Below, in pieces: positions 13,486 through 24,337 of a DNA stretch of 64,000 bases; position 1 is the stretch's first letter; every line of letters begins with the position of its first letter. The stretch spans positions 13,354,227-13,418,226 of the forward strand of contig NC_030430.2 in NCBI RefSeq assembly GCF_001660625.3, in the 5' to 3' direction. The stretch is from Ictalurus punctatus (taxonomy: Eukaryota > Chordata > Actinopteri > Siluriformes > Ictaluridae). The notes under the pieces are model-generated. The model saw only the letters and a list, made by a program, of their open reading frames with translations, made no database searches and was not told the DNA's origin. The translations under genes were made by a program, and so were the position numbers.

Positions 13486-14904
13486 AGGAGAGAAGGAGGG
13501 AAGGAGGGACTACAGGACCAAAGATGAATAACAATCATTAAGGAGAAAAATGGAGGACACAAAAAAAGTTGTGTGGTGAAAATTAAGGGAAAAGTGACAT
13601 AATAAATGCAGATAGAAGAACAATGCCTTCCCTGACTTTGAAAGCAAAATGATGGCCTTGAATAGTTCAGAGCTTGGATTATGTCAAACTCCATAGTTAT
13701 TCACAGGAAACCATTCTCAGCTGTCCAGCCCCATATATCACCTGAACATTGCAAGCCTAGTTCCCGCATTCTTGTGTACACTCACACACGCCTCAGCTGT
13801 CCTAAAACGTGACTGAAGAGATAAGGAATGGAATGTGACAGGGACACACATCCTCAGAATAGACCAGGGTATGCCATCTCTCCTGATGATACAAAACATG
13901 CACCCACATTACACATTGAAACATTCACACCCGCTCTCAAATCTTCTACTATCACTAAAATGACAAACTTTGTACTCATACCTAGAAGAAAGCACTCACA
14001 ATGCTTATACGCATAACTACCCCGTCCTCCTGTAAGTTGAATTGCTTCTGCACTTTAGTGTTTCAGCCTTAAATCTCTGTTCTAAAACATTATTTTTAAA
14101 ATTATTTGTAAATGTACATATTATTTATTAATTCCAAACCAACCAAATGCTATCATTCCTGCTCCATTGCATGCACCAAGACACGAAAAGCCAGGGCTGT
14201 GATTTCAGAGAGGCCTCTAGGGTATAGCTTTGGTGTGGCTATTTGTCCATAGAGGAGACTTTGGGGAATGAGAGGCCGTGCTGGAACAGAGTGTGATTCA
14301 CTGATCTGTTATTCAGTTCCCTGCAGTGAGTGCTCTTCCCCTTGTAACATACCCTCTCAGCACATTGCGGCCTTACACTGGTTAGCTGATCACTAATTAA
14401 CAAATGGTTTGTCACCACATTCATTGAAATGATGCATATACAGACCAGGTAGAAAAAGAAAATCAATATATTTAAACTATACTATTTTTAACACAAACAA
14501 CAGTGCTACACCTGGAGTAGAGGGAGGAGAAAAATATAAACAGGAAAAAATACAGTAGCTTTCTTGTAACTCCACCTTCCTCTTCCTCATATCCTATTTT
14601 ATCCAATACACCCACAGTAAATCCCCAACATCCATCTACTACTGTCTCTCTACTGAGATTTGTATTAAGCTCCTAAGAAGCATGAAGGTACACTCTCCTT
14701 TTAGGTTCTTTCCACTCTCACGTCTTCCTGCATAGCACATCGCAGTGGTGCAGTCATCACACACACACACAGCAAGGTGTCAGCATTGTCCGTTGTCGTT
14801 CATTCTGTTCTGTCTCCATCACAGGGTTTATTTTTAAAAGGACGGGAGGAGGTCAACAACAAAGTCACAGCCACTCAAGTATTTTAAGAGCCGACTAAGA
14901 TGTA

Positions 14905-14978
<74 letters not shown>
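14905..14978. repeat. Compound (GT)n(GA)n microsatellite
   Basis: About eight GT units pass without a spacer into about 29 GA units. Confidence 0.97.
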
Positions 14979-14979
<1 letters not shown>

Positions 14980-15126
14980 GAAAGTACTAGTAGTTGCATT
15001 ATGGCTGTGCTCTGTTCTATTTATTAGACCCTCCCCCATCCATACTATTAAGCCCAGCCCACATACCAAATGCAGACACCCAGTGCAGCTTAAAATGCAG
15101 CCTCTTTCTCTCATCTTTTTCACACA

Positions 15127-15168
15127 TGCACACACACACAGACACACACACACACACGCACACACACT
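15127..15168. repeat. Imperfect (CA)n microsatellite
   Basis: CA array with GACA and CGCA interruptions. Confidence 0.9.
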
Positions 15169-15652
15169 GTGATCAACTTTGCTAATGGCAAAATGATTAG
15201 CTTATGCTAACTTAAAAGTGAGACCCTCAAGGGCAAATCTAACATGTTGAGCTAAATAAAATGGATTGTTAGAAGCTTGCTTATGAAAATAAAGGATTGC
15301 AGGCCGAAGCACAAATCTGAGAGAGAAAATGAGAGAGCGAAGACCATGGGACTATAGGTTGGTGTCTGTTAATTCTGCCCGCACTTTATTAGTGGTATTG
15401 ACAAGTCTGTGATAAATTCATTGTTTTCTCAAGTTTGTCTGAAGCCGTTGTTTCTAGATCCTTTTACTTAAAGACTTTGCTCAGATGCTTTCAATTTACA
15501 GGATGCGCTCAATCTCCATGGGCTTCCGCAAACACACACACACACACATATTGAAACATTACACATGCACCAGCTTTATGCAATTGTAATCTTAATATAA
15601 CTACTTTGCACTGAAGAGTTTGGTTTGTTCCTCATGCTTACCCAGTGATATA

Positions 15653-16570
15653 CAGTGGGGGAAATAAGTATTGGACGCGTCAACATTTTTTTCAGTAAAT
15701 ATATTTTCAATGAGGCCATTCACATGAAATTTTCACCAGACATCAGTATTAACTCAAGAAATCGGGAAATATAAATAATTTACAATATTAAAGTCCATAA
15801 ATAAAGTTGAATGACAGGAAAAAAGTATTGAACACTGAAATTTATTTAATACTTATTGGAGAAACCTTTGTTTATAATGACAGCTTCAAGATGCTTCCTA
15901 TATGAAGAAATTAATCGGCCGCAGTATTTACGTGTGATTTTCTTCCCATTCTTCTAAACATATTGTCTTTAAATCTTGTTCCATTGGATTTAAGTCAAGT
16001 TATTGACTGGGTCATTGTACCGCCTTGATTTTTTTTTCTCTGAAACCAATTGAGAGTTTCCTTTGCTTTATGCTTTGGATCGTTGTCCTGCTTGAAGGTC
16101 CACCCACGATTCATTTTCATCATCCTAGTAGATGGCAGCAGATTCTTCTCAAGAATCTCCTGGTAAAGGGCTCCATTCATCATTCCTTCAATTATATGAA
16201 GTCTGTCAGTACCATGCGATGAAAAACAGCCCCACACCATGATGCTTCCACCTCCAAACTTCACTGTTGCTATAGTGTTTTTAAGGTGATGTGCAGGACC
16301 ATTTCTTCTCCAAACATGGTGTGTAGTATGACAGCCAAAAAGTTACATTTTGCTCTCGTCTGAGCAGACTACTCTGTCCCAGTAATTCACAGGCTTGTCC
16401 AAATGAGTTGTAGCAAACCTTAAACGAGCTTCGACATGCCTTTTCTTTATCAATGGAGGCTTGCAGGGTGAGCATGAGCAGTCGAGTGCATTGCCTATTG
16501 TTTTCTCTGTGATGATGGCATCCAAAACAAATGTAGACTGGATTAGCATGGTCCTGTGACTGTTCACAAA
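15653..16570 (-). mobile_element. Tc1/mariner element with decayed transposase
   Basis: The left end, after a TA, is CAGTGGGGGAAATAAGTATT, a fish Tc1-type terminus. Read on the minus strand, the interior encodes the C-terminal two thirds of a Tc1 transposase: a KFGGGSIMVWGCFSSHG segment and FKQDNDPKHKAK (DDE-type catalytic core) at about 15995-16264, preceded by HVEARLRFATTHLDKP and SDESKM at about 16343-16480. The parts sit in different frames and the N-terminal helix-turn-helix and right terminus are absent, so it is dead. Related copies of the same family are at 44146, 49747 and 60585. Confidence 0.9.
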
Positions 16571-16579
16571 GCTTTGCAA
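15995..16579 (-). pseudogene. Tc1 transposase pseudogene
   Basis: Two overlapping open pieces (minus 16579-16343 and 16264-15995) carry Tc1 transposase segments. The upstream piece has an ITEKTIGNALD-type segment and ends at SDESKM around the first catalytic Asp region. The downstream piece has GGGSIMVWG and QDNDPKHK, the second catalytic Asp, and runs into LNWFQRKKNQ. The final catalytic Glu region is beyond a frame break. Intact members of this family are about 340 residues and cut and paste DNA in the nucleus. This copy cannot make a complete enzyme. Confidence 0.85.
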
Positions 16580-16741
16580 GAGTAAAGAGCTGATCTACTG
16601 TTCCATGGCCTGACAGAACCTCTCATATCCTAGGTACAACTACTGGGAGGCCAAAGAGGGTGATTCCCCTATAATTAGAAGACACTCCCTGTACCACAGT
16701 ATGTGTAGATGTAAATCTGGCTTTATCTATTCCATCTCATA

Positions 16742-16800
16742 CATTACATTTACATTTATTCATTTAGCAGACGCTTTTATCCAAAGCGACTTACAAATGA
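16742..16800. repeat. Fragment of an abundant teleost interspersed repeat
   Basis: Contains ATTTAGCAGACGCTTTTATC followed by CAAAGCGACTTACAAATGAGG. I know this as a very common interspersed motif in teleost DNA. Whether it belongs to a SINE or a MITE is not decidable here. It runs into a TA array. Confidence 0.6.
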
Positions 16801-16823
16801 GGAAATATTAACTATTAAATATT

Positions 16824-16828
<5 letters not shown>

Positions 16829-16908
<80 letters not shown>
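16829..16908. repeat. (TA)n microsatellite
   Basis: Pure TA array of about 40 units. Confidence 0.97.
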
Positions 16909-16911
<3 letters not shown>

Positions 16912-18134
16912 ATTAACTCAGGCTCTTTAACTGCCAGATAACTTACATTCCATGGTCTCAGAGCTAATTTTCACTGCATGCATCTAGTCTGTCTGAGCAT
17001 CTCAATCACGTGCCTGCCATCTGACTAGCATTGCCCCTGACCTCCACCCTTCATCTTGCATGTAGTGAGCTTCCAAGATGGCCCTATGTTGGATTATGTG
17101 AATGGCCCAGTCACACTAGGTACTCGCTTACTGACATCATCCCCAGGACTGGGTTCAGGGGTGAGCCCTGTTAGCCCTAATCTGGGTTGGGCATTTTTTG
17201 TACCTTTTATGGAGGTCTTTAGGATCACTCTTTGTCTGATCTCACCTCTCTGTTTACCAAGCCTGGGAGCATTAAGCTCAGTATGACATATGACAAGGCC
17301 CTTCACCACAACAAGGTCTCAATCCACTGAGGGGGAGTTTCAACTTAAATGTTGTAACAAGTGGGAACTTCGGAAACAATTCGGATACCTGAGCTTTCAA
17401 ATAATTTATGCCCTGTACCCTTTCTCATTTTAGTTTATAGCAGTTAGGACACATACAATAGTTTTCATCTCTTACAGCTACATTGGTTGCATTATGTACA
17501 CTTTTACAATAGAGGCAAGTGTTAGTAAATTTCCAACTTATTGATCAGCTTAGTGGTTAATGTTAATTGGACACTTAAATGAAGAGACTTCGGAATTATG
17601 ACTTTTTTTGAGAATGGGAAATCATCAATTCAGCAAATGAAGGTAACATCATTACAACAAAGTTTATGTAAAAACATGACATAAGACATTTTACACTGTG
17701 AACTGTGAACATACAGCATCAGTATGTTTATTATGTAGATTATTATACAGATTATATATTATGTTTTTAAACAATATTCACAGAAAGTAAACATATGTTG
17801 ATTTCCATGTAGTTCAAGCTTCAAACAGGCTAAAACAAACTGACACAGAGTATAAATAAATAGAGCAGGATGGAAAGGGTCATGTTCAGACACATTACAA
17901 AAGGCAAAAATGGAACTGTATCCGTGCACTCTGTACACAATCTATACTTAATACTTTGCTTTGGTTAATGGTTATTATTGTTCCTGTTTTGTCAATTGAA
18001 AACTTAGTATAATTTATTTGTTAAGAGTCTTTGAGGTGCTACAAGTGTATTGACGGCAAAATAATAAAGCATTGAACTTGTTACTTACCAAAGCGATGAT
18101 CTGATCAGCTTTTCCTCTCTGCTGTCCTTTACAG
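16909..18134. other. Non-coding stretch
   Basis: A frame at 17056-17309 can be read on either strand without a recognisable motif, so I leave it uncalled. The rest is AT-rich unique sequence ending in a strong pyrimidine tract at 18105-18132, the presumed splice acceptor of the next feature. Confidence 0.45.
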
Positions 18135-18201
18135 ATTCTGACTGTGGATGTGAGCTCCAGCACTACTGTCCCCCTCATCACAGAATGCTTTGCTAAAGCT
18201 G
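18135..18201 (+). CDS. Candidate internal exon, unknown gene
   Basis: A textbook acceptor (long CT-rich tract ending in TTTACAG at 18134) is followed by 67 bases open in one frame, encoding ILTVDVSSSTTVPLITECF then AKA plus one base, and a donor GGTAAAA with GT at 18202-18203. Read through, the frame stays open to a TGA near 18270, so a terminal exon is also possible. A hydrophobic strand, a TV-x-x-LI turn and a helix-like segment would fit a ubiquitin-fold (RA or FERM-F1 type) domain, but that is a weak structural guess. No neighbouring exon was found within several kilobases. It may belong to a gene extending outside the window or be an exon relic. Confidence 0.4.
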
Positions 18202-19235
18202 GTAAAATGGAACCAAATCAACTGTTCTATGGATTTGGTCCCCTTCAACCAGCTGTAGCTGTGCATTGATCACCCCAGAGTGCAGTAAGATAGACAAAGA
18301 AGATCTGGGAGCACACAAACACATACTAACACTCTACAGGATTCACCTTACAACTATATACCATATCAGACAGGATCTGAGCATCATATGGATTTCCTGA
18401 TCCAGCTAGAACACCAACCTGATGCATTTCACCCCACACTTTATGATCTCTAATAACATGATTAAATACTGTGAGGTTACTAAAACCCAGGTGAACATTA
18501 GCCATGTCATGCTGTTCAACTCTTTATGACTGATAATATCTGATTATGAATCCAGTCCTGACTGCAGTCAGTGGAATAGGGGTTTGCTGAGTTTTATGGC
18601 TGCCCATTGATTTCTTGTCTTGCTGGTGAAAGAGAGAGATGTGGAGGGACAGGACAGGAGAGAGGAATGCACGTCAGGCTGCTGAATAAGTAAAGCAATC
18701 GTTCCTTTTTTCCTGTTTTTTTTTTTCCCTTCACATTCGTCGTGATCCTTAATGCTTGTTTCTGATCAATAAAAGCTCATCCTGAGGTCCATAAATGCTA
18801 AAGTGGGTGTTTTTTTTTTAATGCCAGCTTCTTGGTGGAAGGAGGAAGGTCAAAGTGAAGGGAAATTGTGAGGAAGAAAAGGAAAAGAAGGGAAGATGGA
18901 TGTTTGTATGGAGGACAGGAGCTGGCAGATGACATGACAGTGCTTTTGAATAGTGAAAAAGAGAATGGGTAACATGATGCCTCACACTATCCTATATTCT
19001 AGCATAGGCTTGTTACAGGAATTGAATATTAGATACATTTCTAGTATTCAAATAACTAATTAAAACAGCACCAACCAAATATCAAGCAAAATTCAACTTC
19101 TAATCCTTATTATTATTGAAGCCTTAAGCATTTGTAACAGTAAGGAATTTTAAGTCATGACATCCCAAGGCCTCTATTTTCACACAGCATAATTTGCTGG
19201 TATAACAGCAGGACATAATATATTTAGTTGGGCAG

Positions 19236-19317
<82 letters not shown>

Positions 19318-19720
19318 AAGTTCTGCCCAGAAATGAATATGGCTATGCAGACTATATTGGGCAGCATGAACAGTTGAAATCTGCTGGTGAAGTGGGATTT
19401 TCAAACTTACTTTGGTCCAGAACTGCTGGAATTTCTGACTTATAGCTCACAACCCAGTTTTGTGGCTGTACTCTGCTTCTATCAACCTACATTAATGTAA
19501 ATAGGGTTCTTCAACCAACTATTAAATACTACTGAATGGATTATTTTAAAGTGATAAATAAAAACAAACAACTGAGTTGTTGCTACTAAATGTGAATCAA
19601 ACAGGTGTCCCCTTATTGCACATGGAACATCATATAATGAATAGATTTAAAAGAATTACATAACTAAGAGGTGGGGGATTAGGGAGGTGAGGGATTAGTC
19701 AATCTAGAACTTTGTGAAAA
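18202..19720. other. Non-coding stretch
   Basis: Unique AT-rich sequence with a CT array at 19239-19314. No exon or transposon recognised. Confidence 0.45.
19239..19314. repeat. (CT)38 microsatellite
   Basis: Pure CT array, one of the longest uninterrupted pyrimidine tracts here. Confidence 0.98.
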
Positions 19721-21653
19721 GGCAGCTCTGCCTCAGAGGCAGGAGGAAATTAATTGGTTCAAACAGCCAGTTGGTGGAGTTTACTTTTCAAAACTTTGCA
19801 TTAATTCCCTAGCTAGTTACAGTACTGCTCTTTGTTAGCTTGGCCTATGACTTTTGATTTTGCCTGTATAAAAGGGGTTCCTATTTATATGATGTTGGCA
19901 AAAATTATTTTCCATTTTCTGTTAGTGGTGTTAAATTAGAAAACTGTTCAGAAAGCTGATGTGGCCGCACAAGGGTATAAACAAAGAGTATAAACAAAAA
20001 GGACTGGAACAATGACAGAACATAAAATAACCAAAAAAAATAAGGAACACCACACCTCAATATGTTGACTATGCCACCCAGGTAGCAGGCCCCTGGGGTG
20101 GCGTAGTCGACATAGGCTTAATCTAACAGCCACAGAACTCACAGGTTCGTTACAGTTAGAAATAGGTATAAGACATAAGTAGAGTACAAAACATTTTTAT
20201 TTACAGCATCACCAGTTCTCGCTACACACAGAAGAAAATGAAAACAAAAAGGCACAAAAAAACACATACAACTTACACACGTACCACACCAGACTTGGGT
20301 CAGCACTCATAATCACCCACGACAAGGGTCACCTGTAATCTCCTACTCAAAAGCACACCGCAACCACCTCTGAATATTCAACTGACACAGCACCCCAAAA
20401 TTGAGCACAGCAGTCAGTGAAGGATACCACCACTAGAGGAGAGGAGAAAGCGCGGAGCTCGCTGACTTCGGCTGGCCAATTCTGAAAAAAATAATAATAA
20501 TACAAACAGTATAAACCACTAGAACACACAAACATCCAAGGAAACACACACTCTCCAAAATGTTCCTCCTAAAAGTAGACCACATTATACAAAAATGCAC
20601 ATGGTCACAAGAAGACAAACAAAAAACATAACCAAACAACCAGGCCCGTAAGCCAAAGTAGGCCGATGTGCTGTGTGGCGGTAATGGGCCGTAGTTAACA
20701 CACTCAACAAACAATTGCACCTAAATTGCAACGATAAAGAAAATATTCAAAACAAATTCAATCACAAAAGAAAAACAATAATAAAGATAACACAAGAAAA
20801 AAAGACACCAAATACAAATAAAATCAAAAATAGCACAAGCTGCGACTGCTAAGCAAACATGTACATTTGTACATTGTACATGCACACTGCATCAACACCA
20901 TCTGAAAAACATAACATGGAAACTACCATGCAGCGAGCCGAATTACCAACCCAGCCAAGTGATAGAGACGGTCCAATGATAAGCCACGGCTGGTCAAACA
21001 AACCAAATCATTTCCATAGTAAATTCTAGAAAAATGAGTAGATGTAGCCAATCTGGTAGACAAATCCGTCAGCCCAGTCCGACAGCCCACCGCAACGTCC
21101 CTCTGCGTATAAAAACCCCTTAAATGGTAAGTGGCATCACACGGGGATCCTCATCATGGAGGGAAAGCACCTGGAAATGTGCTTTAATAAAGAAAGGTAC
21201 ACCGCGAGGCTCCTCAGTCAACTCTCAGGCACTCACACACCACGCCGGAATTGCAGTGACGGAAAAGACGACGCCCAGAATGACACACTTCCATATAACC
21301 CGCACGTTACTTTTATAACCTGCATGAACAGGATTTAATAAGCCACACCCTGCCCCCTGACTAGCTCGTACTTAGGCAAAGTAAACCCCATCTGCAACAC
21401 TACTAATACACTATAATAAGGCACATATGCCATAAACTCTTTTGATTATTAACATTACCTTTTTAGTTAGCTGGCAACAATGTTATCTAACAACTTTTTG
21501 GATATCTAGCATGCTTGTTGCATAAATGTTTAAATAAAGTGTAAATCTATGAAATATTGGAATGACACACTGCCTCTAAAGTTTTTTTTTTTAAGCTCTG
21601 CCCATGGGTTGTTAAGCAAAAAAATTTCATTCTGCCGCTGAGGCAGAGCTGCC
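19721..21653. mobile_element. Putative DNA transposon bounded by ~31-bp inverted repeats
   Basis: The left end 19721-19752 begins GGCAGCTCTGCCTCAG, one variable base, GGCAG, then a GAAATT block. The right end 21622-21653 is the reverse complement with only a few mismatches. The ends lie 1.9 kb apart, which fits terminal inverted repeats. No transposase motif is visible inside, so it would be non-autonomous. The middle (about 19965-21400) has a different, A/C-rich character and looks like a second element nested in it. Superfamily unknown; I could not find a clean target-site duplication. Confidence 0.5.
19965..21400 (-). mobile_element. LTR-like block nested in the inverted-repeat element
   Basis: Read on the minus strand it has promoter-like and poly(A)-like signals: TTATAAAAGTAACG (rc of about 21305-21318), then TTTATTAAAG (rc of about 21187-21196), as in a retroelement LTR. 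On the minus strand it ends in a run containing GTAACGAACCTGTGAG (rc of about 20138-20153). Base composition (A/C-rich on +) differs from both flanks. No gag or pol motif was found, so identity is unresolved. Confidence 0.3.
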
Positions 21654-22198
21654 TTCATAATGATTGGCGATTTTACCAGTTGATCTGTATAATAGAGTGC
21701 TCATATATTATTGAACACGAGAAAGTGCAACAACAACTTAGACAATGCATTAGTTATAGTTTATGGCAAACAGCAAGTTATTATTATTCTTTTGTTATTA
21801 TTATTATTTCTTTACTAACGTATTAACTTGAAATCTGTGATCAAAGCTTCATTATAAATTCCAAAAAAGGGTACTATGCTGATCCACAAGTAACCATGTT
21901 AAGCAGCTCTCACTGAGTATCTCAGTAGCTCGATAATATATTAAAACAAAACCCAACTTTTGTAAAATTACACCACTCTGGGCCACAATGCCACCTGTGC
22001 TGGCAATCAAAAAAATACATAATGTATGTGCCATAACTTCATGTCCAAAATCATGATCTTGTGTCTGGTTTTCCCATTTGCATTGTGATCACAAAAATGC
22101 GTTACACCAGCTCCACCTCATCATTCACTTGTTTCAGCCTCAACCTAACCTCTGCTGTCAGCCTTGTTATGTGGTGTGGTAATGGTCACAGACGTTCG

Positions 22199-22205
22199 AT
22201 GTGTG

Positions 22206-22252
<47 letters not shown>
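22199..22252. repeat. (GT)n microsatellite
   Basis: About 27 GT units with one GCGT step. Confidence 0.97.
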
Positions 22253-22254
<2 letters not shown>

Positions 22255-22384
22255 AAGGAAAACAGAGCAGAACCATTTCCCCTGTGTAAAACATTTAAAT
22301 CTGTTATTTGTCTTTTACTGGCTGATAAAAGATCCCATTACAAAATTACTGTGGTGAGTCCTGCTCTCTCTTTCTCGCACGCGT

Positions 22385-22385
<1 letters not shown>

Positions 22386-22421
<36 letters not shown>
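22386..22421. repeat. (CA)n microsatellite
   Basis: About 18 CA units after a GCGTG lead-in. Confidence 0.96.
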
Positions 22422-22423
<2 letters not shown>

Positions 22424-22591
22424 TAAACAATAAACCAACACACACCCAGATATAAATGGGTATATATTTTTTTTACATAGTGCAGTATTACCTGTACTGT
22501 AAATGAAGTATTGTACTGCAAACTGTGCAAATGCAAGCTAATTGAGACATGTGAATTGTTAAGAATTTACAAGACTGACCATAAATTACAA

Positions 22592-22592
<1 letters not shown>

Positions 22593-22654
<62 letters not shown>
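22593..22654. repeat. (CA)31 microsatellite
   Basis: Pure CA array. Confidence 0.97.
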
Positions 22655-22659
<5 letters not shown>

Positions 22660-23343
22660 GTAACTCAGCCATAATAAAATATGATAAGTCTGTCCTTTGC
22701 TGGAAATGGATTTACATTGCAGATGACATTGGGGGAAAGGAAGCAGTGTTGCCAAGCCACATAAAACAATGACAGACATTTTAATATTGAGATTGAGAGG
22801 AAAGCCGGCTGCTGTGTCTTGTGTCAAATAGGACACCAGATGGACTGGACACATTTTACTCAGACTGCATTGATGTTTGATCATATTTATCACCTTCTGC
22901 ATGACACAGACCAGTAAAGCACAAGGTTACACACCACATCTACACACAAAAAAATTAAATGTTGGATTTACTTAACTTTGTTATGTCAACAGATTCCATG
23001 TTACTGGGTTAATTTGCATATTGCTGGGTTAATTTGCTGGGTTATAAATAAATAACTGGGTTAATTTGCATCATGTTGTTTAGTTAAATCCATTTGACTT
23101 AATTTTGTTCAAAACTATTTGGTAAATTAAGTTCAATTATCCTATTTTTAAATAATTTTTAGATAGTTTTTTTTATTATTTATTTATTGTTCAACAATCA
23201 AAACTTCAAAGTACATCCCCACAATATTCAATAGTCACCTTTGCAATTTCATATTCAGCCACTAGTCATTATGTCACCAGCGAATCCATTTCCTGGAATG
23301 CACCACCAACTACAAACATGGCCAAAGACGACTACACTTCCTA

Positions 23344-23345
<2 letters not shown>

Positions 23346-23420
<75 letters not shown>
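23346..23420. repeat. (CA)n microsatellite
   Basis: Pure CA array of about 37 units inside the left LTR-like segment. Confidence 0.97.
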
Positions 23421-23422
<2 letters not shown>

Positions 23423-23548
23423 ACCTTCCCTGGAGTTCTAATCACACTGCTGCCAATCTCCCACTCACTCACTCCATGCTCCTGGGCTGAATATTCCCAG
23501 AACTCCCTAAATCACTAAGCGACACACCTCACCCCGTGTGTCATGGGC

Positions 23549-24032
23549 TACCAGCTGCCTCTGTTCCCATGGAACGCCAACACCACCGGCTCCCCGTACA
23601 TCGACCAGTGGTTCCGAAGGAGTGAACAAGTTTGGGAGAGCACACACCAACATCTAATACAAGCACACCTACAAGTAAAAGGCTGAACGTCATCACAGTG
23701 AACACCCCCAGTATCAGCCAGGTGACAGAGTTTGGCTCTCCACCAAAGAAATCAAACAACCATACCCGTTCAAAAAACTCAGCCCAAGATACAACGGACC
23801 ATTCAGAATTGTCAAACAGATGAATGAAATCACATACAAGTTGGACCTACCTAGACACAGCTGCATATCTCCATCATTCCATGTCTCTCACCTCAAACTA
23901 GTCATCACTGGCCCACTAGCCAGTGAAGTACCACTCGACTCCCCACATGCGCCGTTGGAAATCAACGGCCAGCTGGCCTACCTTGTAAAAAACATCCTTA
24001 ACTCCAGGCACAGGAGGGGCAAGCTAGAGTAA
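23549..24032 (+). pseudogene. Gypsy integrase C-terminal domain, frameshifted
   Basis: The GPY/F-type module (LSPRYNGPF) and the following HVSHLKLV linker are clear. The open part ends with a stop after RRGKLE, where a full chromodomain would normally continue. A frame change separates the 23549-23690 and 23709-24032 parts. In chromovirus-type gypsy elements this region targets integration to chromatin. Here it is only a tail fragment. Confidence 0.8.
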
Positions 24033-24189
24033 AGCTAGAGTAAAGCAAGCTAGAGAAAAGTGCTGGGTTCCTTTTCAAAACACTCTAGACATAAGTCTAT
24101 GCAAAGATTTTCATGCCCTACATCCAGAACATCCAGAACAATGACCCTGGGGCAGACCCAGAAAGAACTCTGCTCCCAGAGTGAGCCCT

Positions 24190-24191
<2 letters not shown>

Positions 24192-24220
<29 letters not shown>

Positions 24221-24221
24221 G
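24192..24221. repeat. Homopolymer G30
   Basis: Thirty consecutive G on the + strand, between gypsy pol remnant and the right LTR-like repeat. Runs this long are rare, can form stacked G-quadruplexes and often mark assembly error. Confidence 0.95.
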
Positions 24222-24309
24222 CTCTGTCATATGACAGCAAACCAGCGACTCCATTTCCAAGAATGCACCACCAACTACAAACATGGCCGAAGACGACTAC
24301 CTACCCCCA

Positions 24310-24335
24310 ACCACACACACACACACACACACACA
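24310..24335. repeat. Short (CA)n microsatellite
   Basis: About 12 CA units at the join between the gypsy LTR-like repeat and the antisense L1. Confidence 0.9.
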
Positions 24336-24337
24336 TT

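Larger units (their letters stand above)
8438..15652. other. Gene-free, microsatellite-rich stretch
   Basis: Seven kilobases without a convincing exon. It holds several dinucleotide arrays (listed separately), purine-rich patches (9410-9435, 11180-11210) and a partly palindromic repeat-like block at 12250-12425. The longest open frames (minus 9523-9987, plus 12720-13055) have no motifs or splice support. Confidence 0.5.
21654..23277. other. Non-coding, microsatellite-rich stretch
   Basis: Contains three GT/CA arrays and a locally repetitive block near 23000-23080, where a GGGTTAATTTGC-like unit recurs. No exon seen. Confidence 0.5.
23278..24300 (+). mobile_element. Ty3/gypsy remnant: integrase C-terminus between direct repeats
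   Basis: Two 58-base segments (23278-23335 and 24243-24300), identical at about 54 positions and each followed by a CA array, look like matching LTR pieces. Between them lies the 3' end of a gypsy pol gene: an integrase segment with SPYIDQWFRRSEQVW (frame 2 near 23549), then QPGDRVWLSTKEIK and LSPRYNGPFRIVKQ (frame 3, 23709-24032), and the start of a chromodomain-like stretch (EINGQLAYLVKNIL). gag, protease, RT and the integrase catalytic core are missing. Confidence 0.8.

Noticed and set aside
17056..17309. Overlapping frames on both strands (76 and 71 codons)
   Set aside because: Neither shows a motif. A repeat of unknown type is more likely, but I could not identify it.
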